In this document: one piece after another, positions 16,779 through 25,299 of the stretch
Position numbering within the stretch: the first letter of the stretch is position 1
Layout of the letters: each line of letters opens with the position of its first letter
Assembly: GCA_900321035.1 (NCBI GenBank)
Contig: ONUH01000009.1
Coordinates: 1 to 64,000, forward strand
DNA length: 64,000 nucleotides
Direction of reading: 5' to 3'
Source of the DNA: an uncultured Selenomonadales bacterium
GTDB lineage: Bacteria > Bacillota > Negativicutes > Selenomonadales > Selenomonadaceae
Made by a program: the position numbers and the translations under genes
Notes under the pieces: model-generated
Told to the model about the DNA's origin: nothing
The model's database searches: none
Seen by the model: the letters and a program-made list of their open reading frames with translations, nothing else

Positions 16779-17447
16779 TCATACCTGTCGGAAGGGGCAG
16801 TCGCGTTTCGGGCAGACGGCGCAGCCTTTCGGCGCGTCTTTTCCGGCAGCCGTGCCGCCGCGCAGAAGCCCGATGACGGCGGTGACGGATTTTCGCGGGC
16901 GGAGCATGAAGCTCTCGGTCAGGGAGACGCCGATGGTTTCCGCCTGCGTCAGCCGCAAAAGGTCCGGCTGGGCGTGGACGTCCCAGTCGCCGTAGCCGGG
17001 GGAGAACCGCCAGCGCATGGAAAAGCCTTCTTTCGCAAACTGCGGACGCAGCATGGTCTCGCAGGCGTCGCAGACCTGCTCAACGGCGGCGGTGGCGGCG
17101 GCGTCCAGGAGCACGGAATGGGCGTAGCGGCCCTCGTCGAAATGACGGGTGACGGCGTCCTCGACGGCTTCGCCGATGGTGGCGGCGAGAAAGACGACGC
17201 GCTCCGTTCCGGCGAGGTGCTTGCGGATGCTGTTTCCCTGTATGGCGAAGGGCGGGTCCGAAGCGACGCGCCCGGTCTCGCAGTCATACTCGTATAGCTC
17301 CCACCGTGCGCGGGGAGCGGCAAGGAGCGCCGCTTCTTCGCAGGCCGCCACGATGGAAGACTCGTCGAACTCCGCCTTGGCCAGCCCGGCGTATCGCCGC
17401 GTCTCCGCCGTGTCCACAGAAAGGAGGGAGGGCGTATAGATGGGCAT
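16779..17447 (-). CDS. Vitamin B12-dependent methionine synthase activation-domain protein
   Basis: About 222 residues from the ATG at 17447 (AAGGTGA just upstream); a longer frame reaches 17543 but would begin inside a parS-containing leader. The sequence matches the methionine synthase reactivation fold (AdoMet-binding): VVFLAATIGEAVEDAVTRHF, then MRWRFSPGYGDWDVHAQPD, which carries the 'R.SPGYG.W' signature. The C-terminus has CAVCPKRDCPF, a possible metal site. In many Firmicutes this domain is a separate gene that serves a split MetH. No metH is in the window. Confidence 0.88.
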   Translation of the reverse strand: MPIYTPSLLSVDTAETRRYAGLAKAEFDESSIVAACEEAALLAAPRARWELYEYDCETGRVASDPPFAIQGNSIRKHLAGTERVVFLAATIGEAVEDAVTRHFDEGRYAHSVLLDAAATAAVEQVCDACETMLRPQFAKEGFSMRWRFSPGYGDWDVHAQPDLLRLTQAETIGVSLTESFMLRPRKSVTAVIGLLRGGTAAGKDAPKGCAVCPKRDCPFRQV

Positions 17448-17496
17448 AAAAATCACCTTGCTTGCTTTTTCTTTGATTTTACCACAAAGTAAAAAA

Positions 17497-17512
17497 TGTT
17501 TCACGTGAAACA
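17497..17512. other. parS site 1
   Basis: TGTTTCACGTGAAACA, a perfect 16-bp match to the Spo0J/ParB consensus. It lies between the methionine synthase activation gene and repeat element A. Confidence 0.95.
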
Positions 17513-17576
17513 AACGAATAGACGTTTGGTTTATGCGAAACATTTTACATTTAGTTTTTGTTTCTAAATTCTATTT

Positions 17577-18072
17577 GCGAAAGATTATGGCAGCGGCTTG
17601 TGCGATTACAACTGTTCATCGTCGTGTAATATGCTTGACGGGGCTTTGCCCCTTCAAACTTCCCCACACAAGGGGAGAGCCCCTTGTGAATCCCCCGGAA
17701 AGGCTCTGCAGAGCCAGGATTCCGCGGTGAAAGCTTAGAACAGTTTCTTGGGCAGTTCATCCCGCGATTCAGCCTCTTGACGGCTTAAAGCTTAGCCCAT
17801 TTTACAGAGTTAAATGTTTGCATTGCGAAACCAAAATTCGCAAAAATGGGCTAAAGTCAAAGTTATCAAGAGCTTTTTCGCGGGATGAACAAATCCTAGA
17901 GTTATTCTTTTCTTTGACCGCGGATTCTCGGCTCCGCAGAGCCCTAAGGAGGGTTCCAAAGGGAGGAACTCCCTTTGTGGGCGTCACAGTCCACTGGACT
18001 GTGACGGGGGCAGCGCCCCTGGTATCATTCACAATGATGAATAATCGTAGAATTTATTGCAAAAACTTTCGC
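17577..18072. repeat. Large head-to-head inverted element, copy A
   Basis: A 496-bp element with terminal inverted ends GCGAAAG and CTTTCGC. Each half carries the same ordered landmarks in opposite orientation: GGCTTGTxCGATT, a GC-rich hairpin, ATTCCGCGGT (or its partner), CCCGCG, and TTTAGCCCA at the centre. The halves are diverged, so the whole could fold into a long imperfect cruciform. It has only short chance reading frames. Copies B and C are at 20.2 and 27.3 kb. It lies between parS sites 1 and 2. Confidence 0.85.
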
Positions 18073-18094
18073 GCGAAGACCAACTTACAAAAAA

Positions 18095-18110
18095 TGTTTC
18101 ACGTGAAACA
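18095..18110. other. parS site 2
   Basis: TGTTTCACGTGAAACA, perfect, 23 nt past the right end of element A. Confidence 0.95.
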
Positions 18111-18128
18111 ATAGAACACACGTTTCTT

Positions 18129-18144
18129 TGTTTCACGTGAAACA
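18129..18144. other. parS site 3
   Basis: TGTTTCACGTGAAACA, perfect, only 18 nt after site 2. It lies just beyond the stop of the EAL-domain gene. Confidence 0.95.
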
Positions 18145-18162
18145 TTTTAAACCGAATAAAAA

Positions 18163-19776
18163 TTATTTTTCTTCCTTTGCCGGGTCTACGACCATCGTAG
18201 CGGAGCCGTATGCTTTCAGCGGTTTGCCGTTTTCATCGAACACGGTGGTGTACCGGACGAGGAACGGAACCCGCCATTTCGTGAAGGGGATGACGCCCTC
18301 CAGCGAAGGCTCGCCCGCTTCGAGGCGGCGCATCCAGTCGCGGTACATATCCGCGTAGTCCTCGGGGATGACGCCGGATTCGATGACGGGCTCGGGATAG
18401 TTGGTGAGGAGCGGCGGCAGATCCATGTCCCGCATGCAGCGGAAGCAGGGCCGCATTTCCTTCGTGGCGATGGTGTATTCCCACGCGTAGATGTTCGCCT
18501 GTTCGCTGGCGAACCGGAACCGCTGCTCGCTCTCGCTGAGCGTCTGGTATTTATTCTTTTCCGCGGTGACGTTTTGGATGCGGGCGAAGAGCAGATGCTG
18601 GGTGCCCGCATGGCCGATGACCTGGATATAGCTGCGGATGCAGATTTCATCCTTGCCGCAGCAGGGTGAGAAGAACTGGCGCCACGCTTCGCAGGTTTCC
18701 TCCTCGCCGGAGACGATGGCGCGCCGTATCACGTCCTCGTACCGCTTGCGGCTTTCCGCGTCGTGGTTGTCCCACGGGTTGGCGTTGATAAAGTCCTGCG
18801 GCGTCATATTCATGCCGATTTCCCGGATATATTTGTCGTTCACGCGCAGGATTTCCAGCTTTCCCTCCTGATAGGTGAACAGGGCGGCGGGTCCGACGAA
18901 GTGGCTGAAAATGAGCGTCTCCATGGAATCGGGGTCCCAGAATTTCCCGGTGTTGACGGCGTTGATGAACTGCATCGAGGGGCGTTCCATTTCGTGCTGC
19001 GTCTTCTGGAGCCTGTCGAGGAAGGCTTCTTTGGGCATGGGCTTGGCGTAGAGGTAGCCCTGGATGTAGTTGCAGCCGAGGCTCTTCATGTAATCCGCCT
19101 GCTCCATGGTCTCGACGCCCTCCGAGATGATCGGCGTGTTCAGCCATTTTGCCATCTGCACCACAGAGCTCAGGATGATGCCGCCGCGCCCGCCGACGTT
19201 GCCGTCCAGGAAGCCGAGGTCGATCTTGATGACGTCCACGTTCAAGTCTTTCAGGATGTTGAGGGAGGAATAGCCGCTGCCGAAATCGTCCATTTCCACG
19301 ATGTAGCCGAGGGCATGGAGCTTGTCGATGACGCTGGTCATCAGCTCGATGCCGGCGATGGCCGACGATTCCGTGATCTCGATGTGGAGATACCGGACGG
19401 GGATCTCGTATCTGTGGCGGATGCGCTCGATTTCCTCCACGTAGTCATGGCGATAGATGTCGCAGCGCGACATGTTGACGGAAATCGGAACGGGGGAAAT
19501 GCCGCGGTCGAAGCATTTCCGCAGGAAGCGGCAGACCTCCTCGAAGATATAGACGTCCGCTTTGAAGATCAGGTCGTGGTCTTCCAGCACCGGAATGAAG
19601 TCCGCCGGGCATTGGAACCCGAGCACCAAATGATTCCAGCGCATCAGGGCCTCCGCGCCCACCATGCGCCCGGTGCTGTGGTTGATCTGCGGCTGGTAAT
19701 ATGGGACGATGTGTCCGTCGCGCAGGGCGGCCTCAAAAGAATAGAGAATTTCCTGCTCGCTGAGTTTGTTGTCCAT
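18163..19776 (-). CDS. EAL-domain c-di-GMP phosphodiesterase with C-terminal PAS-like domains
   Basis: 537 residues from the ATG at 19776 (AGAGG 6 nt upstream). The N-terminal EAL domain (about 10-255) has EAL at 42-44 in GAEALMRW, ITESS, the metal-binding DDFGSGYSSL, KIDLGFL and EGVETMEQ. All catalytic acids appear intact, so c-di-GMP hydrolysis is expected. Two PAS-like regions follow (roughly 270-400 and 410-520), an inverted order compared with the common PAS-EAL layout. No membrane segment is seen. It probably opposes the GGDEF proteins encoded at 8.1 and 29.4 kb. Confidence 0.93.
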   Translation of the reverse strand: MDNKLSEQEILYSFEAALRDGHIVPYYQPQINHSTGRMVGAEALMRWNHLVLGFQCPADFIPVLEDHDLIFKADVYIFEEVCRFLRKCFDRGISPVPISVNMSRCDIYRHDYVEEIERIRHRYEIPVRYLHIEITESSAIAGIELMTSVIDKLHALGYIVEMDDFGSGYSSLNILKDLNVDVIKIDLGFLDGNVGGRGGIILSSVVQMAKWLNTPIISEGVETMEQADYMKSLGCNYIQGYLYAKPMPKEAFLDRLQKTQHEMERPSMQFINAVNTGKFWDPDSMETLIFSHFVGPAALFTYQEGKLEILRVNDKYIREIGMNMTPQDFINANPWDNHDAESRKRYEDVIRRAIVSGEEETCEAWRQFFSPCCGKDEICIRSYIQVIGHAGTQHLLFARIQNVTAEKNKYQTLSESEQRFRFASEQANIYAWEYTIATKEMRPCFRCMRDMDLPPLLTNYPEPVIESGVIPEDYADMYRDWMRRLEAGEPSLEGVIPFTKWRVPFLVRYTTVFDENGKPLKAYGSATMVVDPAKEEK

Positions 19777-20029
19777 GATACGCCTCTTTTCCAAAAATAT
19801 TTGTATGCCGCAAAGGGCGGCCCGCAAGGGCCTGTGCGGGCGCAAGGCCTTGAAGGCGCGGCGGCGCCCGCGATTCGCTCGCGTAATTGCCATTATACAC
19901 CGAAATGACGGCGCCGAGCTTGGGAGAAAAGACCAATATTTAAGAAGAAATGAACATTTTTGGGAACATGTTCCTTTCTTCTTAAAAGGGAGAAATTTGT
20001 CGGTTCATAAAACCAAACATATATTTGAA

Positions 20030-20045
20030 TGTTTCACGTGAAACA
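20030..20045. other. parS site 4
   Basis: TGTTTCACGTGAAACA, perfect, upstream of element B. Confidence 0.95.
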
Positions 20046-20066
20046 ATTTCTATTATTTTGTTTATA

Positions 20067-20096
20067 AAATTCTATTTGCGATTGCAAATAGAATTT
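20067..20096. repeat. Perfect 13-bp inverted repeat left of element B
   Basis: AAATTCTATTTGC and GCAAATAGAATTT pair around GATT. The left arm recurs exactly at 17566-17578, running into element A, so the two elements share flanking sequence. Confidence 0.8.
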
Positions 20097-20166
20097 GCAG
20101 GGCCTTCGGCAGTGGATGAGGTGTATAGGAACCCCTTGCGTATGTTTCTTATATAAATAATCTTTT

Positions 20167-20610
20167 GCGAGAGGCTTTGATATTGGCTTGTACGATTGTC
20201 TTGATTCATCTTCTTGTATTTGATTTGGCGGGGCTTCGCCCCTCCAATCCTCCCCACCAGCAGGGACTACGTCCCCGCTGGACACCCCTAAAAGGCCCTG
20301 CGGGGCCAAGATTCCGCGGTGAAAGGAAAGAATAACTTTAGGAGTCGTTTATCCCGCGCTCACGGTTAGAATAACTTAGACTTTAGCCCATGTTACATAA
20401 TTTGGATTACATCTGCATGGTACAAACCTCAACCTGCAAAAATGGGCTAAATTTTACGTCGCTAAGAGGCTGAATCGCGGGATGAACTGTCCGATAAGCT
20501 GTTCTGAGCTTTTACCGCGGAATCTTGGGCCCGCAGGCCCCTCAGGGGAGCCGCGAGGGTCTCCCTCGCGTGGGAGGGGATGCAAAGGGGAGGGCGACGC
20601 CCTCCCCTTT
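20167..20610. repeat. Large head-to-head inverted element, copy B
   Basis: Starts GCGAGAGG with GGCTTGTACGATTGTC, then GGGGCTTCGCCCC, the ATTCCGCGGTGAAAG block, CCCGCGCTCACGG, TTTAGCCCATGTTACATAA at the centre, and the mirrored ATGGGCTAAA, CGCGGGATGAAC, TACCGCGGAAT. Its right end is different from A and C: it carries GGGAGCCGCGAGGGTCTCCC and a GGGAGGGCGACGCCCTCCC hairpin and lacks the CTTTCGC terminus. The right boundary is approximate. It lies between parS sites 4 and 5, just before parA. Confidence 0.8.
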
Positions 20611-20622
20611 GAAAAGGAAAAT

Positions 20623-20638
20623 TGTTTCACGTGAAACA
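20623..20638. other. parS site 5
   Basis: TGTTTCACGTGAAACA, perfect, between element B and parA. Confidence 0.95.
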
Positions 20639-20731
20639 TTTTAAAAACTATCAAAAAAATAATATGCAAAAAAAGAAAATCCCCGGCCTATACTTCATAT
20701 GCGAAGCAAAACTTTCTTTTTTCCTCTCCTT

Positions 20732-20748
20732 TTTTGCCTGTGGCAAAA
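20732..20748. promoter_or_regulatory. Palindrome upstream of parA, possible operator
   Basis: TTTTGCC and GGCAAAA are perfect 7-bp arms around TGT. They stand 15 nt before a TATAAT box (20764-20769) that probably serves parAB. The position suits autoregulation, but this is inferred. Confidence 0.45.
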
Positions 20749-20803
20749 TTTGAACAATGGCGTTATAATATAAAAACAGATTGATTTTTGGGCGGTGAAC
20801 ATT

Positions 20804-21565
20804 TTGGCAAAAGTGCTGGCAATCACGAATCAGAAAGGCGGCGTGGGCAAGACCACCACGGCGGTGAACCTTGCCGCCTGCCTCGGCGCGCTCGGGCGCC
20901 GGGTGCTGCTCGTGGACTTCGACCCCCAGGGCAACGCCACCAGCGGCGTGGGCCTCGACAAGACGGCGCAGGAGCGGACGGTATATCATGTGGTGATCGG
21001 CGGGGAAGACGCGCGGTCTGTGATTCAGCATACCGACTATGATTTGGACGTGCTTCCGGCGAACGTGGACCTGGCGGGCGCGGAAGTGGAGCTTGCGACG
21101 TCGGAGGAAGGCCGCGAGACCCGGCTGAAAGCCGCGGTGGACACGGTGCGGGACGATTACGACTTCATCCTGATCGACAGCCCGCCATCCCTCGGGCTCT
21201 TGAGCCTCAACGCATTGACGGCGGCGGACGGCATCCTGATCCCCATACAGTGCGAGTTTTACGCGCTGGAAGGCGTTTCCGAGCTGATGCGAACCCTCGA
21301 TCTCGTGCGGGACGGGCTGAATCCCGGCCTGGAAGTGGCCGGCGTGCTGCTGACGATGTTCGACGGCCGCACGAATCTCAGCGGACAAGTGGCCGACGAG
21401 GTGCGGGCGTTTTTCAAGGAAAAGGTGTATGAAACGGTGATTCCGCGTACGGTGCGGCTCAGCGAGGCGCCGTCTTACGGCATGCCGATCATCGCTTACG
21501 ACATTCACGCGAAAGGCGCGGAAGTTTACGCGGAACTCGCGAAGGAGGTAGATTCCCGTGGCTAA
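20804..21565 (+). CDS. parA: Chromosome-partitioning ATPase ParA (Soj)
   Basis: 253 residues if the TTG at 20804 is used (MAKVLAITNQKGGVGKTTT); GGTGA lies 5 nt upstream and this start matches the usual ParA N-terminus. A GTG at 20795 is the alternative. The deviant Walker A KGGVGKTT, VDFDPQGNAT (Walker A') and FILIDSPPSLG (Walker B) are intact. Soj/ParA is a DNA-gliding ATPase that partners with ParB-parS in origin segregation. It overlaps parB by 8 nt. Confidence 0.97.
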   Translation: MAKVLAITNQKGGVGKTTTAVNLAACLGALGRRVLLVDFDPQGNATSGVGLDKTAQERTVYHVVIGGEDARSVIQHTDYDLDVLPANVDLAGAEVELATSEEGRETRLKAAVDTVRDDYDFILIDSPPSLGLLSLNALTAADGILIPIQCEFYALEGVSELMRTLDLVRDGLNPGLEVAGVLLTMFDGRTNLSGQVADEVRAFFKEKVYETVIPRTVRLSEAPSYGMPIIAYDIHAKGAEVYAELAKEVDSRG

Positions 21566-22550
21566 GAAAAGCGGATTGGGCGGTCAGGGACTGGGCGCGC
21601 TCATAAAGAAACGGACGGCGGACACGGCGCCGAAGGCAAAAGCGCAGGCGGCCCCCGCGGCGGCGGTTGACGACGAATCCCGCGTCGTCGAGCTCCCCGT
21701 GGACAAGATCCAGCCGAACCGCTCCCAGCCGCGTCAGAACTTCGATGAGGCGGCCTTGGAGGAGCTGGCGGAATCCATTCGGTATTACGGCGTATTGCAG
21801 CCGCTCCTGGCGCGCGCCCTGCCGGACGGCGGCTACGAACTCATCGCCGGCGAGCGCAGGCTCCGGGCGGCGAAGCTCGCGGGGCTCCATACCGTGCCCG
21901 CGCTGATTCGCAAATACACATTGGAAGAAATGACCGAGATCGCCCTGATCGAGAACGTGCAGCGCGAGAACCTGAACGCGGTGGAAGAAGCCCGCGCCTA
22001 CGACCTCTTGATGCAGAAATTCGGCATGACCCAGGAGCAGCTTTCCGAGCGGATCGGTCGGAGCCGTTCCCATATCGCGAACTTCCTGCGGCTGCTGCGG
22101 CTTCCCGAGCGCGTGCAGGAAAGCCTCGTGCAGGAAGTTATCACCATGGGGCAGGCGAAGCCGCTGCTGACCCTTGAAGATCAGGACCATATGCAGCAGG
22201 CGGCGGACTACATCGTGGACCACAACCTGTCTGCGCGGCAGGCGGAGATTGTCGTAGCGCGGCTGAAGAAGAATCCGAACCTCTTCCAGCCGACAGCGAA
22301 GCTGGACGCGCCTATCAAGGCGGAGCGCGTCTTCATCACCGACGTGGAAGACCGGCTGAAGATGCTGTTCGGTGCGCCGGTCCGCATCGCGCTGGGACAG
22401 AAAAAGAGCAAGATCGAGATATCCTTCAAGACGCAGGAGGACCTGGATCGTATCGTGGACGCGGTCCAGACGCTGACAAAGCAGCATGAGGACGAAGTGG
22501 AGCTGACCAAGAAAAAGCTCCGCGAAGTGTCCTGGAAGTTTACGACGTGA
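21558..22550 (+). CDS. parB: Chromosome-partitioning protein ParB (Spo0J)
   Basis: 330 residues, GTG start. It has VDKIQPNRSQPR, the CTP-binding C-motifs GERRLRAAKLAG and ENVQRENLNAVEEA, then the helix-turn-helix (TQEQLSERIGRSRSHIANFL) that reads parS. The C-terminal dimerisation region is present. It should load as a CTP-dependent sliding clamp at the seven parS sites in the window. The N-terminal ~45 residues are rich in lysine and alanine and carry the ParA-stimulating peptide. Confidence 0.97.
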   Translation: MAKKSGLGGQGLGALIKKRTADTAPKAKAQAAPAAAVDDESRVVELPVDKIQPNRSQPRQNFDEAALEELAESIRYYGVLQPLLARALPDGGYELIAGERRLRAAKLAGLHTVPALIRKYTLEEMTEIALIENVQRENLNAVEEARAYDLLMQKFGMTQEQLSERIGRSRSHIANFLRLLRLPERVQESLVQEVITMGQAKPLLTLEDQDHMQQAADYIVDHNLSARQAEIVVARLKKNPNLFQPTAKLDAPIKAERVFITDVEDRLKMLFGAPVRIALGQKKSKIEISFKTQEDLDRIVDAVQTLTKQHEDEVELTKKKLREVSWKFTT

Positions 22551-22565
22551 GATGCGAGACCATGG

Positions 22566-22592
22566 GGAAGGCGGCGGCCTTCCTCTTTTTTT
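22566..22592 (+). terminator. Terminator after parB
   Basis: GGAAGGC and GCCTTCC around a short loop are followed by TCTTTTTTT. The rest of the 320-nt gap to 22870 is AT-rich and has a TATAAT box at 22812-22817 for the next gene. Confidence 0.85.
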
Positions 22593-22870
22593 ATGCCGGA
22601 TTACTGATAATTTGTTATCGTAATTGCTTTTTATAACTTTTCGGCCTCTTTCAATTTTGGTCTAAAATAATACGTTTTCGTACTATATGTTATCGAAATG
22701 CACAAAATAAATGGAAATATAGATAGATATGTCCTATATTTTGGCAAAAATCGTATGGAACCGGCAGGAATTCCCGCGCAAAAAAATGAGCGCAAACCGC
22801 TTCCTTTATGATATAATAAAGCGCGTATTAACCTACGGATTCTATTTCATAAGGAGGCTTTTATAATTCT

Positions 22871-23377
22871 ATGAACGAAATAGTTCAATTTGTCGCAGGA
22901 AATCCGGAGGCGGCCCTCGGCATCCTGGGCGGCGCGCTGGCGATTCTGCTTCTGCTGGTGCTGTACCTCCTGTCCGCCGTGTCCTCGCTGAAGTCGCGCT
23001 ACAACACGATGATGGTGGGGGCAGAATCGGGGACGTCGATCGAGAAAATGCTGCTCGACCACATCGCGGAGACCCGGCAGGTGGCGGAGGAGAACGCGAA
23101 GCTCCGGGAGGAGAACGCGCGGATCGACGCGCTTCTGAAAACGGCGCTCACCCGCGTGGGCGTGGTGCGGTTTTCCGCGTTCCAGGACATGGGCAGCGAT
23201 CTGAGCTACGCGGTGGCGATGCTGGACGCGAAAAACAATGGCGTGGTGTTTTCCAGCATCTTCGCGCGCGAGGATTCCCGCACCTATGTAAAACCCATCG
23301 AGGGCGGGCAGTCCAAATACACCATGACGAAGGAAGAAGAGCAGGCGGTCAAAGATGCCATTGCCTCCGCAGAGTGA
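22871..23377 (+). CDS. DUF4446 membrane protein
   Basis: 168 residues. One transmembrane helix (about 13-37, ILGGALAILLLLVLYLLSAV), then a coiled coil (about 55-95, with repeated EENAKLREENARI), then a small conserved domain with VGVVRFSAFQDMGSDLSYAVA. The family nearly always follows parAB in Firmicutes; its function is unknown. It overlaps the SprT-like gene. Confidence 0.9.
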   Translation: MNEIVQFVAGNPEAALGILGGALAILLLLVLYLLSAVSSLKSRYNTMMVGAESGTSIEKMLLDHIAETRQVAEENAKLREENARIDALLKTALTRVGVVRFSAFQDMGSDLSYAVAMLDAKNNGVVFSSIFAREDSRTYVKPIEGGQSKYTMTKEEEQAVKDAIASAE

Positions 23378-24029
23378 GCTTTCTCCGGCGGGCATGCCGA
23401 AGGGCGGGGCGCTTTTCGCCCCCGGCGGGCGCGACGATTTGCTGGCCGCAGCGGAAGCACGGCTTTCGGAGGCGGCAGGCGTCTGGCGCATGCGCCTTTT
23501 GGCGCGGGACCTGATCGGCGCCCTCGGTCCCGCCGTCGAGCGCGCGCTGCATGACGCGGGGCTTTCCGCCCGTCTGCGTCGCGTCGTTTCCGTCCGCATC
23601 ACGCGCGGCGTCCGCGAATACGGCTCCTGCAACATTCCCCGCGCCGACGACGGCATTTGCCGGCTCGCGTTCAGCGGGCATCTCTTTTTTCCGGGCAACG
23701 CCGCCGTCCTCCTGGACGTGGTCGCCCACGAGCTGCTGCACGCCTGCCTGCCGCCGGGGGAGGGCCACGGCGGGATGTTCCATCGGGGCATGGCGGCGCT
23801 GAACGAGAGGCTGGGGCTCCATATCCAAGTCTATTCGGAAAAGACGGCGATCCGGCAGTCCGAGGCGCTCTACCGCTACAAGGTGGTCTGCGCCGCCTGC
23901 GGGCACGCGTTTTACTATCTGCGGGCGGGCGCGGTGGTCAAGCATCCGTCCCGGTACCGCTGCGCGAAATGCGGCAAAGGGGCTTTCGAGGTCTATCGAC
24001 TGGAGACAATTGAAAACGCAGAAGCGTAA
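23355..24029 (+). CDS. SprT-like zinc metalloprotease
   Basis: 224 residues. The metalloprotease motif HELLH is at 125-129, followed by a third ligand candidate in GHGGMFHRGM. A C-terminal zinc ribbon has CAACG (about 180) and CAKCG (about 207). This is the SprT/Spartan architecture; eukaryotic Spartan degrades DNA-protein crosslinks, and the bacterial role is less certain. The start overlaps the previous gene by 23 nt. It is possibly translationally coupled. Confidence 0.88.
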   Translation: MPLPPQSELSPAGMPKGGALFAPGGRDDLLAAAEARLSEAAGVWRMRLLARDLIGALGPAVERALHDAGLSARLRRVVSVRITRGVREYGSCNIPRADDGICRLAFSGHLFFPGNAAVLLDVVAHELLHACLPPGEGHGGMFHRGMAALNERLGLHIQVYSEKTAIRQSEALYRYKVVCAACGHAFYYLRAGAVVKHPSRYRCAKCGKGAFEVYRLETIENAEA

Positions 24030-24059
24030 AACTTCCGGGCGGCTGCCCGGAAGTTTTTT
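24028..24059 (+). terminator. Terminator after SprT-like gene
   Basis: AAACTTCCGGGC and GCCCGGAAGTTT around a 4-nt loop, followed by TTTG. Confidence 0.93.
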
Positions 24060-24080
24060 GTCGGCCGCGCGCATTTGTAT

Positions 24081-24110
24081 TTGACAGGGGCGGCAAGGAA
24101 ACTATATAAT
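24081..24110 (+). promoter_or_regulatory. Sigma-A promoter of cbiK
   Basis: TTGACA (24081-24086), an 18-nt spacer, and TATAAT (24105-24110) are both perfect consensus. A leader of about 115 nt follows. It contains a small GGC-rich hairpin but no B12-box sequence, so I do not call a cobalamin riboswitch. Confidence 0.9.
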
Positions 24111-24230
24111 GAAATAAAAACTGATATGTTCATATAAATATTCATTTCCATATCGGTCTGCCTGCCTTTCCCGAAGGGCGGGCCGGAACAGGAAAATCGG
24201 AATCAGAATCTACACAAGGGGAGTTTCTGC

Positions 24231-25181
24231 ATGGAAAAGGAAAAGGCGATGCGGACGCATAAAGGCGCGGGCTATACGCTGCACGAGGAAGTCAGGAAGC
24301 CGACTCCGGCCCTTTTGCGCGCGTCGCAGATCGGGGTGCTGTCTTACGACGAGCCTTCGCTGGCGGCGCAGGAAGACAAAGACGCGCTCCTCGTCGTGTC
24401 CTACGGCGCGGCGCGGAAAGAGGCCCGGGAGGCGGCGGTGGAGCCGCTGATGGAAGCCATCTCCGAGGCGAATCCCGAGACCGACATTTTCGAGGCCTAT
24501 ACGTCTTCAATCATGCGCGCCAAGGCGAAGGAGTCGGCGGGTGTGGAGATCCTGTCGGCGGAGGAGGCGCTGGGAGCGCTGCTCCAAGCCGGCTATACAC
24601 GGGTGGCAATCGCCTCCCTGCATCTGTTCCCCGGCGCGGAGTACGTCGGCCTGGTGGAGCTGTTCAACGCCTGCAAGAAAAAATTCAAGCGGTTGGTGCT
24701 GGGCGCGCCGCTGATGTATTGGATGGGGCAGGAAGAGCAGCGGGACGACGCGGCGGATCTGACGAAGGCGCTGCGGGAATCGCTGCCGCCTCAGGCGGAG
24801 GACGAGGCGGTGCTGGTGATGGCCCACGGCACGCAGCATCCTTCCAACTCGTTTTACGCGGCGCTCCAAACGCGGTTCGAGATGGCGGGCTGGGACCGGG
24901 CTTTCGTCTATACGCTGGCGGGTTGGCCGCGGCTGGAACACGTCACGCCGATTCTCAAGGAAAAGGGAATCCGCCGAGTGCGGTTGGTGCCGCTGATGCT
25001 GGCGGTAGGCGCGCACGCCTCCCGGGACATGGCGGGGGACGCCCCCGGCTCCCATCGTTCGCAGCTTTTGGCCGAGGGTTTCGAGGTTGAAGTCTTCCAA
25101 AAAGGACTGGGCGAGCTTCCCGCCGTGCGGGAGCTTTATGTGGAGCGCGCCAACGAGGCATGGGACAAGCTGCGCCAGTGA
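24231..25181 (+). CDS. cbiK: Sirohydrochlorin cobaltochelatase CbiK
   Basis: 316 residues, ATG with GGGGAG 7 nt upstream. Two class-II chelatase half-domains are present: LLVVSYGAARKEAREAAVEP near residue 53 and VLVMAHGTQHPSN with H199 in the second. SLHLFPGAEY carries the first metal-site histidine. The family inserts Co2+ into sirohydrochlorin at the entry to anaerobic B12 synthesis. No signal peptide, so it is the cytoplasmic form. Other cobalamin genes are not in the window. It agrees with the B12-dependent methionine synthase activation gene at 16.8 kb. Confidence 0.92.
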   Translation: MEKEKAMRTHKGAGYTLHEEVRKPTPALLRASQIGVLSYDEPSLAAQEDKDALLVVSYGAARKEAREAAVEPLMEAISEANPETDIFEAYTSSIMRAKAKESAGVEILSAEEALGALLQAGYTRVAIASLHLFPGAEYVGLVELFNACKKKFKRLVLGAPLMYWMGQEEQRDDAADLTKALRESLPPQAEDEAVLVMAHGTQHPSNSFYAALQTRFEMAGWDRAFVYTLAGWPRLEHVTPILKEKGIRRVRLVPLMLAVGAHASRDMAGDAPGSHRSQLLAEGFEVEVFQKGLGELPAVRELYVERANEAWDKLRQ

Positions 25182-25299
25182 CGCTTTTCTCGGCGCATCC
25201 CTTCGTCGGACATAGCCGTATCCAAAAATTCCAAGTTGTTTTCGATTATATTATTACGATAACGCGATTTTTAATCGGTAATTTCATAGAAAAATATAT

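Noticed and set aside
17533..18114. Short frames inside element A (and similar ones in B and C)
   Set aside because: They read through palindromic, non-coding repeat DNA; the frames are not conserved between copies.
17447..22550. oriC within the window
   Set aside because: No dnaA gene or cluster of TTATCCACA boxes was found; parS and gyrA only indicate the origin side.
24110..24230. Cobalamin riboswitch ahead of cbiK
   Set aside because: The B12-box core is missing; only a small hairpin is present.
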